Shown one piece after another: positions 17,409 through 27,092 of a stretch of DNA of 64,000 nt (positions are counted from its first letter, which is position 1; each line of letters starts with the position of its first letter). The translations under genes and the position numbers were made by a program. The DNA is from Tardiphaga robiniae. GTDB taxonomy: Bacteria > Pseudomonadota > Alphaproteobacteria > Rhizobiales > Xanthobacteraceae. The notes beneath the pieces were generated by a model, which was not told where the DNA came from, did not search any database, and saw nothing but the letters and a program-made list of their open reading frames with translations. The stretch lies in the NCBI RefSeq assembly GCF_001618955.1, contig NZ_LVYV01000045.1:186001-250000 (forward strand). Direction: 5' to 3'.

Positions 17409-19901
17409 TCAATACAGGCCGCCCGTTCCCGGTCGCATGAAACTGCGGTCGGTTTCCGGCGACACCGAGAGCGAACGACCATCCGCATCGGCGACACCGA
17501 TCACAGAGTAGTTGTCCGGCGGCGCGGTGCCCGGTTTGAAGGCCTCAAGGATGGTGCGGCCGCCATCGCCCGGTCCGGCGCGCATGCCCGACTTGGCGTC
17601 GACGCGGATCAGCTTGATGCCGGCAGGCACGCGGAAGGGCACGGCCGGCTTGTCGGCGAGCGCAAGCTTCATGAAGTCCTTCGCAATCGGCGCAGCCAGC
17701 GCACCGCCGGTGGCCTTGTTGCCGAGGTTCCGGGGCTTGTCGTAACCGACATAGATACCGACCACGACGTCCGGCGAGAAACCGATGAACCAGGCATCCT
17801 TCTCGTCATTGGTCGTGCCGGTCTTGCCGGCGATTGGCTTGCCGACTTCGCGGAGCACGGTCGCGGTGCCGCCCTGCACGACGCCTTCCATCATCGAGGT
17901 GATCTGGTAGGCGGTCATGGCGTCGAGCACCTGCTCGCGGCGATCGACCAGCTGCGGCTCGGCCTGGTTCTTCCAACCCTCCGGCGCGTCGCAGCCGCGG
18001 CATTCGCGCTGGTCGTGCTTGAAAATCGTATGCCCGTAGCGGTCCTGAATACGGTCGATCAGCGTCGACTTCACGCGGCGGCCGCCATTGGCGAACATCG
18101 AGTAGGCCGTCACCATCCGCATGACGGTCGTTTCACCGGCGCCGAGCGCATAGGAGAGATAGTTCGGCAATTCATCATAGACGCCGAATCGCTTGGCATA
18201 TTCGCCGATCAGCGGCATGCCGACGTCCTGCGCCAGTCGCACTGTCACGGTGTTCAGCGAGCGCATCAACGCATTGCGCAGCGTCACCGGGCCATAATAC
18301 TTGCCGGTCGAATAGTTTTCCGGACGCCACACCCCGGCGCCCTGCCCCTGATCGATCTCGATCGGCGCGTCGACCACGACGGTGGACGGCGTGTAGCCAT
18401 TGTCCATCGCTGCCGAATAGACCAGCGGCTTGAAGGATGAGCCGGGCTGACGATAGGCCTGCGTGGCGCGGTTGAACTGGCTCTGGTCGAACGAGAAGCC
18501 GCCGACCATGGCGAGCACACGTCCGGTCAAGGGATCCATCGCAACCATGGCGCCGGACACTTCCGGATACTGCCGCAGCCGGAACTGGCCTTCGACAACC
18601 GAGCCGTCCTTGTTTGTGAGCGGATCGACATAGATCACGTCGCCCGCGGCCAAAACCTGCGACACGGCCGTCGGTGTTTTGCCCTTTGTCGGGCCGGCGG
18701 CGGGTTTGGCCCAGCGCACGCCGTCCAGCGTGAGGATGCCGGTCTGGCGATCCTTCAGCACGGCGCCGCCGAGTTCACGGCCCGGCTGGAAGCCGATCCG
18801 CGCCGACTGATCGCTGACATCCAGCACGACGGCGAGCTTCCACGGAGCGATGTCGGACAGCGCCTTCACTTCGGCAAGTTTCACGCCCCAGTCGCCGGAG
18901 ATATCGATCTTGTTGGTCGCACCGCGCCAGCCACGGATCTCATCGAAATTGATCAGACCATTGGTCATGGTCTTGCGGGCCATCACCTGCAGCTTGGGAT
19001 CCAGTGTCGTGCGGACCGACAGGCCGCCCTCATAGAGCTTCTTTTCGCCGTAGCGTTCCAGGATGTCGCGGCGCACTTCCTCCGCAAAATACTCGCCGGC
19101 AAAGATGTGACCCGAACTGTTGCGGCCGGTGACGCTCAGCGTCTCCTTGCGCGCCTTGTCAGCATCGGCCTGCTTGATCCAGCCGTTCTCCAGCAGACGA
19201 TCAACCACATAGTTGCGGCGCTCGATCGCGCGGTCGCGGTTCTTGATCGGATGCAGCGATGACGGCGCCTTCGGCAGAGCTGCCAGATAGGCCGCTTCCG
19301 ACACGGTCAGTTCATTCACCGACTTGTCGAAATAGACCAGCGACGCAGCGGCGATGCCATAGGCACCGAGGCCGAGATAGATTTCGTTGAGATACAATTC
19401 GAGGATCTTGTCCTTCGAATAGGTGCGCTCGATGCGCATCGCCAGTAAGGCTTCCTTGATCTTGCGGGTGAAGGAGACCTCGTTGGTCAGAAGGAAGTTC
19501 TTCGCAACCTGCTGCGTGATCGTCGACGCGCCCTGCGGCCGGCGGTTGGAGCCAAGGTTCTGCGCGTAAAGCACCATCGCGCGCGCCATGCCCGAATAAT
19601 CGAGGCCACCATGCTCGTAGAAACTCTTGTCTTCGGCCGCGAGGAACGCGTTGATCACCAGCTTCGGCACGGCCTGAATCGGCAGATAGAGCCGGCGCTC
19701 CTTGGAGTATTCGCCAAGCAACGCACCGTCCGCCGCGTGGACGCGCGTCATGACCGGCGGCTCATAATCCTGAAGCTGCGAATAGTCTGGTAAGTCCTTG
19801 GAATAATGCCAGATCAGCCCGGCTGCGGCGGCGACGCCCACCAGGAACACCACGGTTCCTGCAGCGAACAAGAAACCCAGAAACCGCACCAGCAGACGCA
19901 T
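17409..19901 (-). CDS. mrcA: Penicillin-binding protein 1A (bifunctional transglycosylase/transpeptidase)
   Basis: An 830-residue inner-membrane enzyme that polymerises and crosslinks peptidoglycan. One N-terminal membrane segment (residues about 5-30) precedes a GT51 transglycosylase domain with EDKSFYEHGG and STITQQVAKN motifs. An OB-like insert and the transpeptidase follow, with the active serine in GSSFKP (SxxK), SLN (SxN) and KTGTTND (KTG). All catalytic motifs are intact. It lies between the amidase gene and prfB on the same strand, an order conserved in alphaproteobacteria. Confidence 0.96.
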   Translation of the reverse strand: MRLLVRFLGFLFAAGTVVFLVGVAAAAGLIWHYSKDLPDYSQLQDYEPPVMTRVHAADGALLGEYSKERRLYLPIQAVPKLVINAFLAAEDKSFYEHGGLDYSGMARAMVLYAQNLGSNRRPQGASTITQQVAKNFLLTNEVSFTRKIKEALLAMRIERTYSKDKILELYLNEIYLGLGAYGIAAASLVYFDKSVNELTVSEAAYLAALPKAPSSLHPIKNRDRAIERRNYVVDRLLENGWIKQADADKARKETLSVTGRNSSGHIFAGEYFAEEVRRDILERYGEKKLYEGGLSVRTTLDPKLQVMARKTMTNGLINFDEIRGWRGATNKIDISGDWGVKLAEVKALSDIAPWKLAVVLDVSDQSARIGFQPGRELGGAVLKDRQTGILTLDGVRWAKPAAGPTKGKTPTAVSQVLAAGDVIYVDPLTNKDGSVVEGQFRLRQYPEVSGAMVAMDPLTGRVLAMVGGFSFDQSQFNRATQAYRQPGSSFKPLVYSAAMDNGYTPSTVVVDAPIEIDQGQGAGVWRPENYSTGKYYGPVTLRNALMRSLNTVTVRLAQDVGMPLIGEYAKRFGVYDELPNYLSYALGAGETTVMRMVTAYSMFANGGRRVKSTLIDRIQDRYGHTIFKHDQRECRGCDAPEGWKNQAEPQLVDRREQVLDAMTAYQITSMMEGVVQGGTATVLREVGKPIAGKTGTTNDEKDAWFIGFSPDVVVGIYVGYDKPRNLGNKATGGALAAPIAKDFMKLALADKPAVPFRVPAGIKLIRVDAKSGMRAGPGDGGRTILEAFKPGTAPPDNYSVIGVADADGRSLSVSPETDRSFMRPGTGGLY

Positions 19902-20084
19902 TATCGACGATCCGTTTCAATCGCTGTGCCGCAATATAGCATACGGCGGCCCCCATGGGCGCGAAGTCAGCAACAAGTCCCGCGGCAAAAATCAGCTAAG
20001 GAGACAACCCAAAATGGCCGTCAGTCTTGACCGATTCTGACAGCCGCACGGAAATTTTTATAGAGCCCCGGCTGTGGCCAAACT

Positions 20085-20122
20085 AGGGCTTTCATACTGA
20101 AGGCCAGGGCTTTCGTACTGAA
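20085..20122. repeat. Two 17-bp direct repeats at 21-bp spacing upstream of PBP1A
   Basis: AGGGCTTTCATACTGAA (20085-20101) and AGGGCTTTCGTACTGAA (20106-20122) differ at one base. Their starts are 21 bp apart, two turns of the helix. They lie in the 247-bp gap between the amidase stop and the PBP1A start, so they could be regulator sites for PBP1A or a transcript element downstream of the amidase. Confidence 0.6.
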
Positions 20123-20148
20123 AGATTTGTCATTTTCAGTTCCGGTCG

Positions 20149-21456
20149 TCAGTTTCCCGGGCCGGCAGAGACCATCCGCTTGGAGAAGAACCCGTCGATC
20201 GCCTTGGCGACCGCCCCGACAGTCTTGGAGCGCCAGTTCTCGGACATCAGTTGCTGGAGATCGTCCTTGTTGGACACGTAACCCAGTTCGATCAGCACCG
20301 AGGGGACGTCCGGGGCCTTGAGGACGCGGAAACCTGCCGATTTCAGGGGATGCTTGTGCATCCGCGCCGTGGTCTTCATCTCGCCCACCACCAGCCGGGC
20401 AAAGCGATTCGAGAAGGTCCGGGTTTCGCGCTGCGCCAAGTCGATCAGGATGTCGGCGACGTCGGTTGGTTCTTCCGTCAGATTGACGCCGGCAATGGCG
20501 TCCGCCTTGTTTTCCGAGTCTGCCAGCCGCTCCGCCTCCGCGTCGGAGGCCTTGTCGGACAGTGTGTAAACAGTAGCGCCCTGCGCATCCCCCTCGCCGC
20601 GCGGCAATGCGTCGGCATGGATGGAGACGAACAAAGCGGCCGACTGGTTGCGCGCCACCTTCACCCGTTCATCCAGGGGGATGAACGTATCGTCGGCGCG
20701 GGTCATCACGATCCGGTATTTGCCGAGCTTCTCCAGACGATCGCGCAAGGCCAGACCGAAACCCAGCACGATGCCCTTCTCGCTCTCGCCGCCGGCCTGG
20801 GTGCCGTTATCGATCCCGCCATGACCGGGATCAATCACCACTACGGGACGGGTATCCGGAGCCGCGTCCGGCGCGGCGCTGGCAACCACCTTGGTAGCCA
20901 CAGGAGATGCCGCAGCAGCCGTTCCGACGGTCGGTCGCAGATCCGGGCGATTCTCGACCGCCAGCGCCTGCACGAATGTGGTGCGATCGACCGATTCGAG
21001 TTCGATCACCATCCGCGCCGGCTGCCCGTTGGCGGGATCGAGCGCGTAGGAATTCTTGATCTTGGCCGGTCCGGTCAGGTCAAACACCATGCGCGACCCG
21101 CCCGGCATCACCAGACCGTAGCGGAACGCCTTGATCAGGCCGCGGGAGACCGTCCCGGCGCCGGGATCGAGATGGAAATTGACCTGGGGAAGATCGATGA
21201 CCACCCGATATGGGTCAGCCAGCGCAAAGGCACGCAGCGGGATCTTCCTGTCGAGATCGAGAATGAAACGGGTCTGCTTCTCGTCGCCGGCGATCCGCAC
21301 GTCTGAGGCGATCGGGAACACACCCTCGACTTCCGCGCGTGGCGCCTCGCCGGCGGCCCGGGTAGAGTTCGGGCACCAAAACAGCCCAAAACCGGCGCTG
21401 AAGAGCACCGTGGCCAGCCTGACGATGTGGTTTGCGCGGCTCGTCAACGAATCCAC
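20149..21456 (-). CDS. amiC: N-acetylmuramoyl-L-alanine amidase with AMIN domain (AmiC-type)
   Basis: A 435-residue periplasmic amidase that cleaves the glycan-peptide bond of murein, needed for daughter-cell separation. It has an N-terminal export signal, then an AMIN domain (about residues 45-140, GDEKQTRFILDLD) that targets septal peptidoglycan. The Amidase_3 catalytic domain (about 200-430) carries VVIDPGHGGIDNG, the zinc-binding VSIHAD and a final ELGYVSN. The acidic regulatory helix that the EnvC/NlpD activators displace should fall near residues 290-330. It is divergent from rne. Confidence 0.95.
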   Translation of the reverse strand: MDSLTSRANHIVRLATVLFSAGFGLFWCPNSTRAAGEAPRAEVEGVFPIASDVRIAGDEKQTRFILDLDRKIPLRAFALADPYRVVIDLPQVNFHLDPGAGTVSRGLIKAFRYGLVMPGGSRMVFDLTGPAKIKNSYALDPANGQPARMVIELESVDRTTFVQALAVENRPDLRPTVGTAAAASPVATKVVASAAPDAAPDTRPVVVIDPGHGGIDNGTQAGGESEKGIVLGFGLALRDRLEKLGKYRIVMTRADDTFIPLDERVKVARNQSAALFVSIHADALPRGEGDAQGATVYTLSDKASDAEAERLADSENKADAIAGVNLTEEPTDVADILIDLAQRETRTFSNRFARLVVGEMKTTARMHKHPLKSAGFRVLKAPDVPSVLIELGYVSNKDDLQQLMSENWRSKTVGAVAKAIDGFFSKRMVSAGPGN

Positions 21457-22134
21457 TGCCTCCGAAGCAGCCCCTCATTAACCCAATAGGATTGCAGGGT
21501 TAACCGCAGCTTAAGTCTGCGGTATCGAATAAGCCTGAGTGTTGCAGCCTTGTGACGCTTCCCTTGCATGCGACCCCCATTCCTCGTATGTACGAAGAGC
21601 TGACGGTTTAACTCCCGGTTGTGTCGCGTTCAGCCTCCCGGTGCAGCGCTCTTTCCCCCGACTATCTCTCGGTGGATTCAGCGTTTTCCGGCTTCCCCTC
21701 TACAACCAGCGCAGCGCGCGGTTGCCCAGAGTGGCGGTCCTAGCCCAGGCGGTGTCCGGTCCCAGGTCCTTTCTTGCTCCCGGGGCGGCTTTAGACACTT
21801 CATAACCGATTATTCCGGCCTTACGGGCGGAGTATGCGACAGCCGGTGACCGCGTTCTGCGGCACGCCGGACGTCAGCAAAAGGCGGCGCCTTTGCCGCC
21901 AAGATGTTCAGACGGGCCGACGCTTGATGCGCCAGACTGTGATGCCGACCGAGACCCAGGTGGGAACTATGCCGATGCGAGGCTCAAGCCTCGCGCGTCG
22001 CCCCGCACTGACCTCGCGATCGGCACGGCGTTCAGGGCTGTGTATCGGCCTTCCCCTCACCCCCGAATCAGGTGGACCGTTGCGTCACCCGGCCGCGCGA
22101 TACGCGCTTGCCGCCACGCACGCCGTCCGCCTCC
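21457..22134 (+). promoter_or_regulatory. Long 5' leader / divergent promoter region of rne
   Basis: A 678-bp stretch with no convincing gene separates the amiC and rne starts. It contains TTAACCC/GGGTTAA inverted halves (21478-21504), a CCGCAG/CTGCGG hairpin (21504-21522), a GGCGGC/GCCGCC hairpin near 21883-21900 and a 7-bp hairpin GCGAGGC-TCAA-GCCTCGC near 21977-21996. Short ORFs here overlap in several frames and look random. E. coli rne has a long structured leader through which RNase E degrades its own mRNA; a similar autoregulatory 5' UTR is the likely content, but no transcription start can be placed by eye. Confidence 0.5.
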
Positions 22135-25100
22135 ATGAGCTTCCAAATGCCAAACAAAATGTTGATCGATGCGACCCACCCGGAAGAGACCCGGGTGGTC
22201 GTGGTTCGCGGCAATCGCGTCGAAGAGTTTGATTTCGAGACTGCGCAGCGCAAGCAGCTTCGCGGCAATATCTACCTCGCCAAGGTCACGCGCGTCGAAC
22301 CGTCGTTGCAGGCCGCCTTCATCGAATACGGTGGCAACCGCCACGGCTTTCTCGCTTTCAGCGAAATCCATCCGGACTATTACCAGATCCCGGTCGCCGA
22401 CCGTCAGGCGCTGATCGAGGCGGATGAACGCGCCCATCGCGAAGCTGAGGAAGAGACCGAAAACCGCTCCAACCGTAAGCGCTCACGTCATCGTAACTCC
22501 CGTCGCCGCGACCGTGGCGAGCGGATACAGAGCGATGTCGTCGATGCGACAGCGATCGATCCGTCGCAGGCCGAACAGCCGCGCGATCCGGCCTTCGAGG
22601 GCCACAGCTATCCTCATGATCATGCCCATGATGACGGACATCACGCCACCGATCACGACCATCATGACCATGACGGTCATGAGCATACCCATCCGCATGA
22701 ACATGCCGAAGGCGATCACGCGCACGATCATGACGACCAGGCCCCCGCGCCGGTCGCGTCCGAGAGCGTCGCTGCTGAAGCCGCAGCTCCCGAGATCGTC
22801 GCGTCTGAGGTCGTTGCATCCGAGCCCGTAGCCGAACAGCCGGTTTCGGCAGGCTTCTCGCCTGCTCCGGTCGAAGCCGTGGCGGAAACGCCGGCGCCAG
22901 TCGCCGCCGAAGCGCACGATCATCATGCCCATAATGATCACGCCCACGACGATCATTCGCACGACGAACAGATTCAGGCCGCTCACGCCGAAGAAAACGC
23001 GGCGCATGCCGAGGACGTTCACCACGAAGAGCGTGCCGAGGGTGAGCACACCGCTGCCGCTGACAGCGACGAACACGACGACGAGGAAGACGAAGAAGAC
23101 GGTGAGGAAGAAGCCGAAGAGGATCAGGTCGAATCCGTTGGCGGTGACGACGTTCTCGAGGAAGTGCCCGAGCGCGCCTTCCGTCCGCGTCGCCAGTACA
23201 AGATCCAGGAAGTCATCAAGCGTCGCCAGGTCATGCTGGTGCAGGTCGTCAAGGAAGAGCGCGGCAACAAGGGCGCTGCACTGACCACCTATCTGTCGCT
23301 AGCCGGCCGTTACGCCGTGTTGATGCCGAACACCGCCCGTGGTGGCGGCATCTCGCGCAAGATCACCTCGGCACAGGATCGTTCGCGTCTCAAGGAAGTG
23401 GTGTCGGACCTCGACGTGCCGGAAGGCATGGGGATCATCCTGCGCACCGCCGGTGCCTCGCGCACCAAGCCGGAAATCAAACGCGACTTCGAATACCTGA
23501 TCCGGATGTGGGAAACCGTCCGCGACATGACGCTGAAGTCGCAGGCCCCGACCCTCGTCTATGAGGAAGGCTCACTGATCAAGCGCTCGCTGCGCGACCT
23601 CTACAACAAGGAAATCGAAGAAATCCAGGTTGCGGGCGAAGCCGGCTATCAGGAAGCGCGCGACTTCATGCACATGCTGATGCCGAGCAATGTCCGCGCG
23701 GTGAAGCAGTATCGCGACGGCCAGCCGCTGTTCTCGCGCATGGGCGTCGAGAGCCAGCTGGACGCGATGTTCTCGCCGACCGTGCAGCTCCGCTCGGGTG
23801 GCTACATCGTCATCAACCAGACCGAAGCGCTGGTCTCGATCGACGTGAACTCGGGCCGTTCGACCCGCGAACACCACATCGAAGACACCGCGCTGAAGAC
23901 CAATCTCGAAGCCGCCGAAGAAGTCGCGCGTCAGCTCCGCCTGCGCGATCTCGCCGGCCTGATCGTGATCGACTTCATCGACATGGACGAGAAGCGCAAC
24001 AACCGCGCTGTCGAACGCAAGATGAGCGACTGCCTGCGACAGGATCGCGCCCGCATCCAGGTCGGCCGCATCTCGCATTTCGGCCTGCTCGAAATGTCGC
24101 GCCAGCGCATCCGCGCCAGCGTGCTGGAAAGCTCGACGGATATCTGCCCGCATTGCGGCGGCAGCGGCCACGTCCGCTCGGTCTCGTCAGTAGCCCTGCA
24201 GTTGCTGCGCGGCCTCGAAGAGATCCTGATGAAGGGCGCCACGCATAACCTCATCGTGCGCACTCGCACCGATGTCGCGCTCTATGTGCTCAATCACAAG
24301 CGTGGCCATCTGCGCGATCTCGAAAACAGCTTCAAGGTGACGCTCGCCGTCATCGCCGATCCGAATGTCAGCGGTCAGCAGTCCTTCGTGATCGATCGCG
24401 GCGAACAGGTCCACACACTGGAAGCCGCCAAGGCACTTCTCGCGGCTCAGGTCGCAGCCTTCCCGCCGCCGCTGGAAGAAGAACCCTTCGACGACGAAGA
24501 TCTGTTCGAGACGGAAGCCGAGATCGAAACCGAGGAGACCGAAGGTCTCACCGACGACGAGACCTCGGGTGAAAGCGCCACCGGCGATGCAGACAGCGAT
24601 GGGCGCAAGCGCAAGCGCCGTCGGCGCCGTCGTGGTCGCTCTGGTGAGGCACGCGAAGGCGGCGCCCCCGGTCGCGAGGGCGGCGAGTTCCAGAACGTCG
24701 CTGAAGGCGCGGTTGAAGGTAACGTCGAAACCGTTGGCGACGACAGGGAAGGCGAAGACGACGAGGGTGACGATCAGCCCCGTGAAGCCCGTGCCGACCA
24801 GCCGGCCGATGGCGAGCGACGTCCGCGTCGCCGTGGTCGTCGTGGCGGTCGTCGTCGGCGTGGTGGTAACGACGAAGGTCTGGCCGGATCGATTTCCGAT
24901 GAACTCGGACCGACGCAGAGCTCGGAAGCCAGCGATGCTGTGGCCGATCTCGAAGGTCAGGACACGCGCCACGACGCAGAGCCGCGCCAATACGCAGTTC
25001 CGGACACCGTGACGTCTTATGCAGCGCCGCAGCCAGAGGCCGAACAGAGCCGTCACGACGCCGTACCGATGTTCGCGCCACCAGTCCCTGAGCCCGCACC

Positions 25101-25347
25101 AGTCGCTCCTGCACCCGTGCAGGAAGCAGCGCCTCAGGACGACGACAAGGCCGCAGCCCGTCGCCGTTCGACGGTGCGCGAGAAGGTCAACTTCGGTTCG
25201 ACGCCTTCGGAGCCGCAGCCCGTAGCTACACCTGTGGTCGCTACGCCGGAGCCGACACCTGCTCCTGTGGCCGCGCCTGCGGCGCCAGCAGCCGAGGCCC
25301 AGCCCCGCAAGGCTGGCTGGTGGTCACGCGTCCTCGGCAACGACTAA
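22135..25347 (+). CDS. rne: Ribonuclease E, with a His-rich and acidic insertion in the S1 region
   Basis: A 1070-residue RNase E, the endonuclease for mRNA decay and rRNA/tRNA processing. The start MSFQMPNKMLIDATHP at 22135 is chosen by family likeness; earlier codons are probably leader. The first S1 strands (residues about 25-95) are followed by a roughly 250-residue insertion (about 22425-23180) before S1 resumes at RQYKIQEVIKRR. The insertion begins with an Arg patch, then has two His/Asp blocks (about 30 His in all), Ala/Pro/Val linkers and a Glu/Asp run. The catalytic core is normal: IDVNSG, DFIDMDEKRN and the zinc link CPHCGGSG. The C-terminal scaffold has an acidic stretch and two Arg-rich RNA-binding segments (RKRKRRRRRRG and RRRGRRGGRRRRG). 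A strong terminator follows. Confidence 0.95.
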   Translation: MSFQMPNKMLIDATHPEETRVVVVRGNRVEEFDFETAQRKQLRGNIYLAKVTRVEPSLQAAFIEYGGNRHGFLAFSEIHPDYYQIPVADRQALIEADERAHREAEEETENRSNRKRSRHRNSRRRDRGERIQSDVVDATAIDPSQAEQPRDPAFEGHSYPHDHAHDDGHHATDHDHHDHDGHEHTHPHEHAEGDHAHDHDDQAPAPVASESVAAEAAAPEIVASEVVASEPVAEQPVSAGFSPAPVEAVAETPAPVAAEAHDHHAHNDHAHDDHSHDEQIQAAHAEENAAHAEDVHHEERAEGEHTAAADSDEHDDEEDEEDGEEEAEEDQVESVGGDDVLEEVPERAFRPRRQYKIQEVIKRRQVMLVQVVKEERGNKGAALTTYLSLAGRYAVLMPNTARGGGISRKITSAQDRSRLKEVVSDLDVPEGMGIILRTAGASRTKPEIKRDFEYLIRMWETVRDMTLKSQAPTLVYEEGSLIKRSLRDLYNKEIEEIQVAGEAGYQEARDFMHMLMPSNVRAVKQYRDGQPLFSRMGVESQLDAMFSPTVQLRSGGYIVINQTEALVSIDVNSGRSTREHHIEDTALKTNLEAAEEVARQLRLRDLAGLIVIDFIDMDEKRNNRAVERKMSDCLRQDRARIQVGRISHFGLLEMSRQRIRASVLESSTDICPHCGGSGHVRSVSSVALQLLRGLEEILMKGATHNLIVRTRTDVALYVLNHKRGHLRDLENSFKVTLAVIADPNVSGQQSFVIDRGEQVHTLEAAKALLAAQVAAFPPPLEEEPFDDEDLFETEAEIETEETEGLTDDETSGESATGDADSDGRKRKRRRRRRGRSGEAREGGAPGREGGEFQNVAEGAVEGNVETVGDDREGEDDEGDDQPREARADQPADGERRPRRRGRRGGRRRRGGNDEGLAGSISDELGPTQSSEASDAVADLEGQDTRHDAEPRQYAVPDTVTSYAAPQPEAEQSRHDAVPMFAPPVPEPAPVAPAPVQEAAPQDDDKAAARRRSTVREKVNFGSTPSEPQPVATPVVATPEPTPAPVAAPAAPAAEAQPRKAGWWSRVLGND

Positions 25348-25367
25348 GCGCTTTTAACGCAACAACG

Positions 25368-25401
25368 AAAAAGCCGCCCGGCAAAACCGGGCGGCTTTTT
25401 T
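25368..25401 (+). terminator. Rho-independent terminator after rne
   Basis: GCCGCCCGG (25373-25381), loop CAAAA and CCGGGCGGC (25387-25395) are followed by six T. The A-run before the stem makes it usable in both directions. It is 20 bp after the rne stop. Confidence 0.93.
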
Positions 25402-25415
25402 GTGTTCTCTGCGCT

Positions 25416-25567
25416 GTCATTCCGGGGCGGGCGCTGCGTTCGCTGCGCGCGCCCCTCACCCATTCCAATTGGAATGGCGGGGAAATCCCGACATGTTCAA
25501 AACACTTCGGGATTCCGGGTCTGTATTCCAGCCGGCTTCGTCGTCTTACATACATCCCGGAATGACG
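25416..25567. repeat. Degenerate palindromic intergenic repeat element
   Basis: Between the rne and dctA terminators, TCATTCCGGG at the left end (about 25418-25427) is matched by its inverse CCCGGAATGA at the right (about 25556-25565). Inside is a perfect 18-bp palindrome CCATTCCAATTGGAATGG (25460-25477) and several ATTCCGGG/ATCCCG fragments. This layout resembles the families of short palindromic intergenic elements scattered in Bradyrhizobium-type genomes. It has no coding content. Confidence 0.6.
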
Positions 25568-25578
25568 GAGCAGACAGC

Positions 25579-25609
25579 AAAAAGCCGCCCGATTGCCCGG
25601 GCGGCTTTT
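25579..25609 (-). terminator. Rho-independent terminator after dctA
   Basis: GCCGCCCG (25584-25591) and CGGGCGGC (25598-25605) flank a 6-base loop. Read on the minus strand the stem is followed by TTTTT, 25 bp after the dctA stop. Its stem is nearly the same sequence as the rne terminator. Confidence 0.9.
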
Positions 25610-25633
25610 GTATCTGTCGTTTGCGATCCTCGA

Positions 25634-26974
25634 TCAGCCCGTCGTGATCGCCGTTTCTACATCCGACGGATCGATCGTCTTGTTCAGGTTAGCGTGCATG
25701 GTCTCGTGATCGAGCTCGCCTTCCCACCACGACACGAACACCGCCGCGATGCCGTTGCCGGTGATGTTGGTCAGCGCGCGAACCTCGCTCATGAACTTGT
25801 CGATCGAAAACACGATCGCCATACCGGGCACCAGACGCGGATCGACCACCGACAGCGTCGCCGCCAGCGTAATGAAGCCGGCGCCGGTGACGCCCGAAGC
25901 GCCCTTCGAGGTCAGCATCGCCACGATGAGGATCGTGATCTGCTGGCCGAACGACAGATCGACACCGAGCGCCTGAGCAATGAACAAGGTCGCCAGGGTC
26001 ATGTAGATGTTGGTGCCATCGAGGTTGAACGAATAACCGGTCGGCACCACGAGGCCGACGACGGACTTCGAGCAGCCCAGGCGCTGCAGCTTTTCCATCA
26101 ACTGCGGCAGCGCGCTTTCCGACGAAGAGGTGCCGAGCACGATCAAAAGCTCATCCTTGATGTAAGCGATGAACTTGAAGATGTTGAAGCCGACGATGCG
26201 CGCGATGAAGCCGAGTACGATGATGATGAACAGCGCCGCAGTCGCATAGAACAGCACGATCAGGCTCAGCAGGTTGGTGAGCGCCGCCGGGCCGAACTTG
26301 CCGATGGTGTAGGCCATTGCGCCGAATGCACCGACCGGGGCTGCCTTCATGACGATGGCAATCACGCCGAACACGGCATGCGATGTCTCATCAATCATGT
26401 CGCGCAGCCTGTGGCCACGCTCGCCCAGCGCCATCAGTGCGAAACCGAACAGGATCGCGAACAACAGCACCTGCAGGATGTCGCCCTTGGCAAAAGCGCC
26501 GACGACGCTGTCGGGGATGATGTTGAGCACGAAATCGACCGACTTCGTTGCTTCGGCCTGCTTGACGTAGTTAGCGACTGCGCCCGCGCTGCCTTCGGTC
26601 TTGGTCACCAGACCATGGCCGACCTGGAACAGGTTGCCCATCACAAGGCCAAGGATCAGCGCGAAGGTCGAGACGACCTCGAAATAGACCAGCGCCTTGA
26701 TGCCGACACGGCCAACCTTCTTGGCGTCCTGGATATGGGCAATGCCAGACACCACGGTACAGAAGATGATCGGCGCGATTACCATCTTGATCAGCTTGAT
26801 GAAGCCGTCACCGAGCGCCTTGATCCATTCATTGGTGGCGAACTGAGGCTCCAGCCACCCAACCAGCACACCGATCACGATAGCGATCAGCACCTGGATA
26901 TAGAGTACCTTGTACCAAAGCTTTTTGACCGGAGCAGCCGCTCCCGGACCCGCCGTTGCCGTTACCGCAGACAT
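25634..26974 (-). CDS. dctA: C4-dicarboxylate:cation symporter (DctA / glutamate-type SDF family)
   Basis: A 446-residue inner-membrane symporter of the DAACS family, which takes up succinate, fumarate and malate with protons or sodium. It has eight membrane helices and two re-entrant hairpins. The first hairpin carries the serine-rich [12 protein letters not shown], and helix 7 and hairpin 2 carry [17 protein letters not shown] and [13 protein letters not shown]. These are the substrate and cation sites, all intact. Rhizobial dctA is usually controlled by DctBD; no such pair lies beside it here. The gene is followed by its own terminator. Confidence 0.93.
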   Translation of the reverse strand: MSAVTATAGPGAAAPVKKLWYKVLYIQVLIAIVIGVLVGWLEPQFATNEWIKALGDGFIKLIKMVIAPIIFCTVVSGIAHIQDAKKVGRVGIKALVYFEVVSTFALILGLVMGNLFQVGHGLVTKTEGSAGAVANYVKQAEATKSVDFVLNIIPDSVVGAFAKGDILQVLLFAILFGFALMALGERGHRLRDMIDETSHAVFGVIAIVMKAAPVGAFGAMAYTIGKFGPAALTNLLSLIVLFYATAALFIIIVLGFIARIVGFNIFKFIAYIKDELLIVLGTSSSESALPQLMEKLQRLGCSKSVVGLVVPTGYSFNLDGTNIYMTLATLFIAQALGVDLSFGQQITILIVAMLTSKGASGVTGAGFITLAATLSVVDPRLVPGMAIVFSIDKFMSEVRALTNITGNGIAAVFVSWWEGELDHETMHANLNKTIDPSDVETAITTG

Positions 26975-27092
26975 TCCGCTTCAACTCCCTGAGCATTTTT
27001 ACTGCCGCGGTCATTAGTCACATGGACGGCCTCTTGCAAGCCGCCACGCGGAATTACTTGGGCGACTAACGAACAAATATCGCGCCACGCGT

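Noticed and set aside
20251-21306. 351-residue plus-strand ORF over amiC
   Set aside because: Antisense shadow of a gene with intact amidase motifs.
21539-21849. 88- and 76-residue plus-strand ORFs in the rne leader
   Set aside because: They overlap each other in different frames with no RBS and no protein-like pattern.
22600-22740. His/Asp repeat DNA in rne as a CRISPR or tandem repeat array
   Set aside because: The repeats are imperfect codon-level repeats inside an open frame, with no fixed period or spacers.
25400-26992. 530-residue plus-strand ORF over dctA
   Set aside because: It is antisense to dctA, full of RHDD-type composition, and crosses two terminators.
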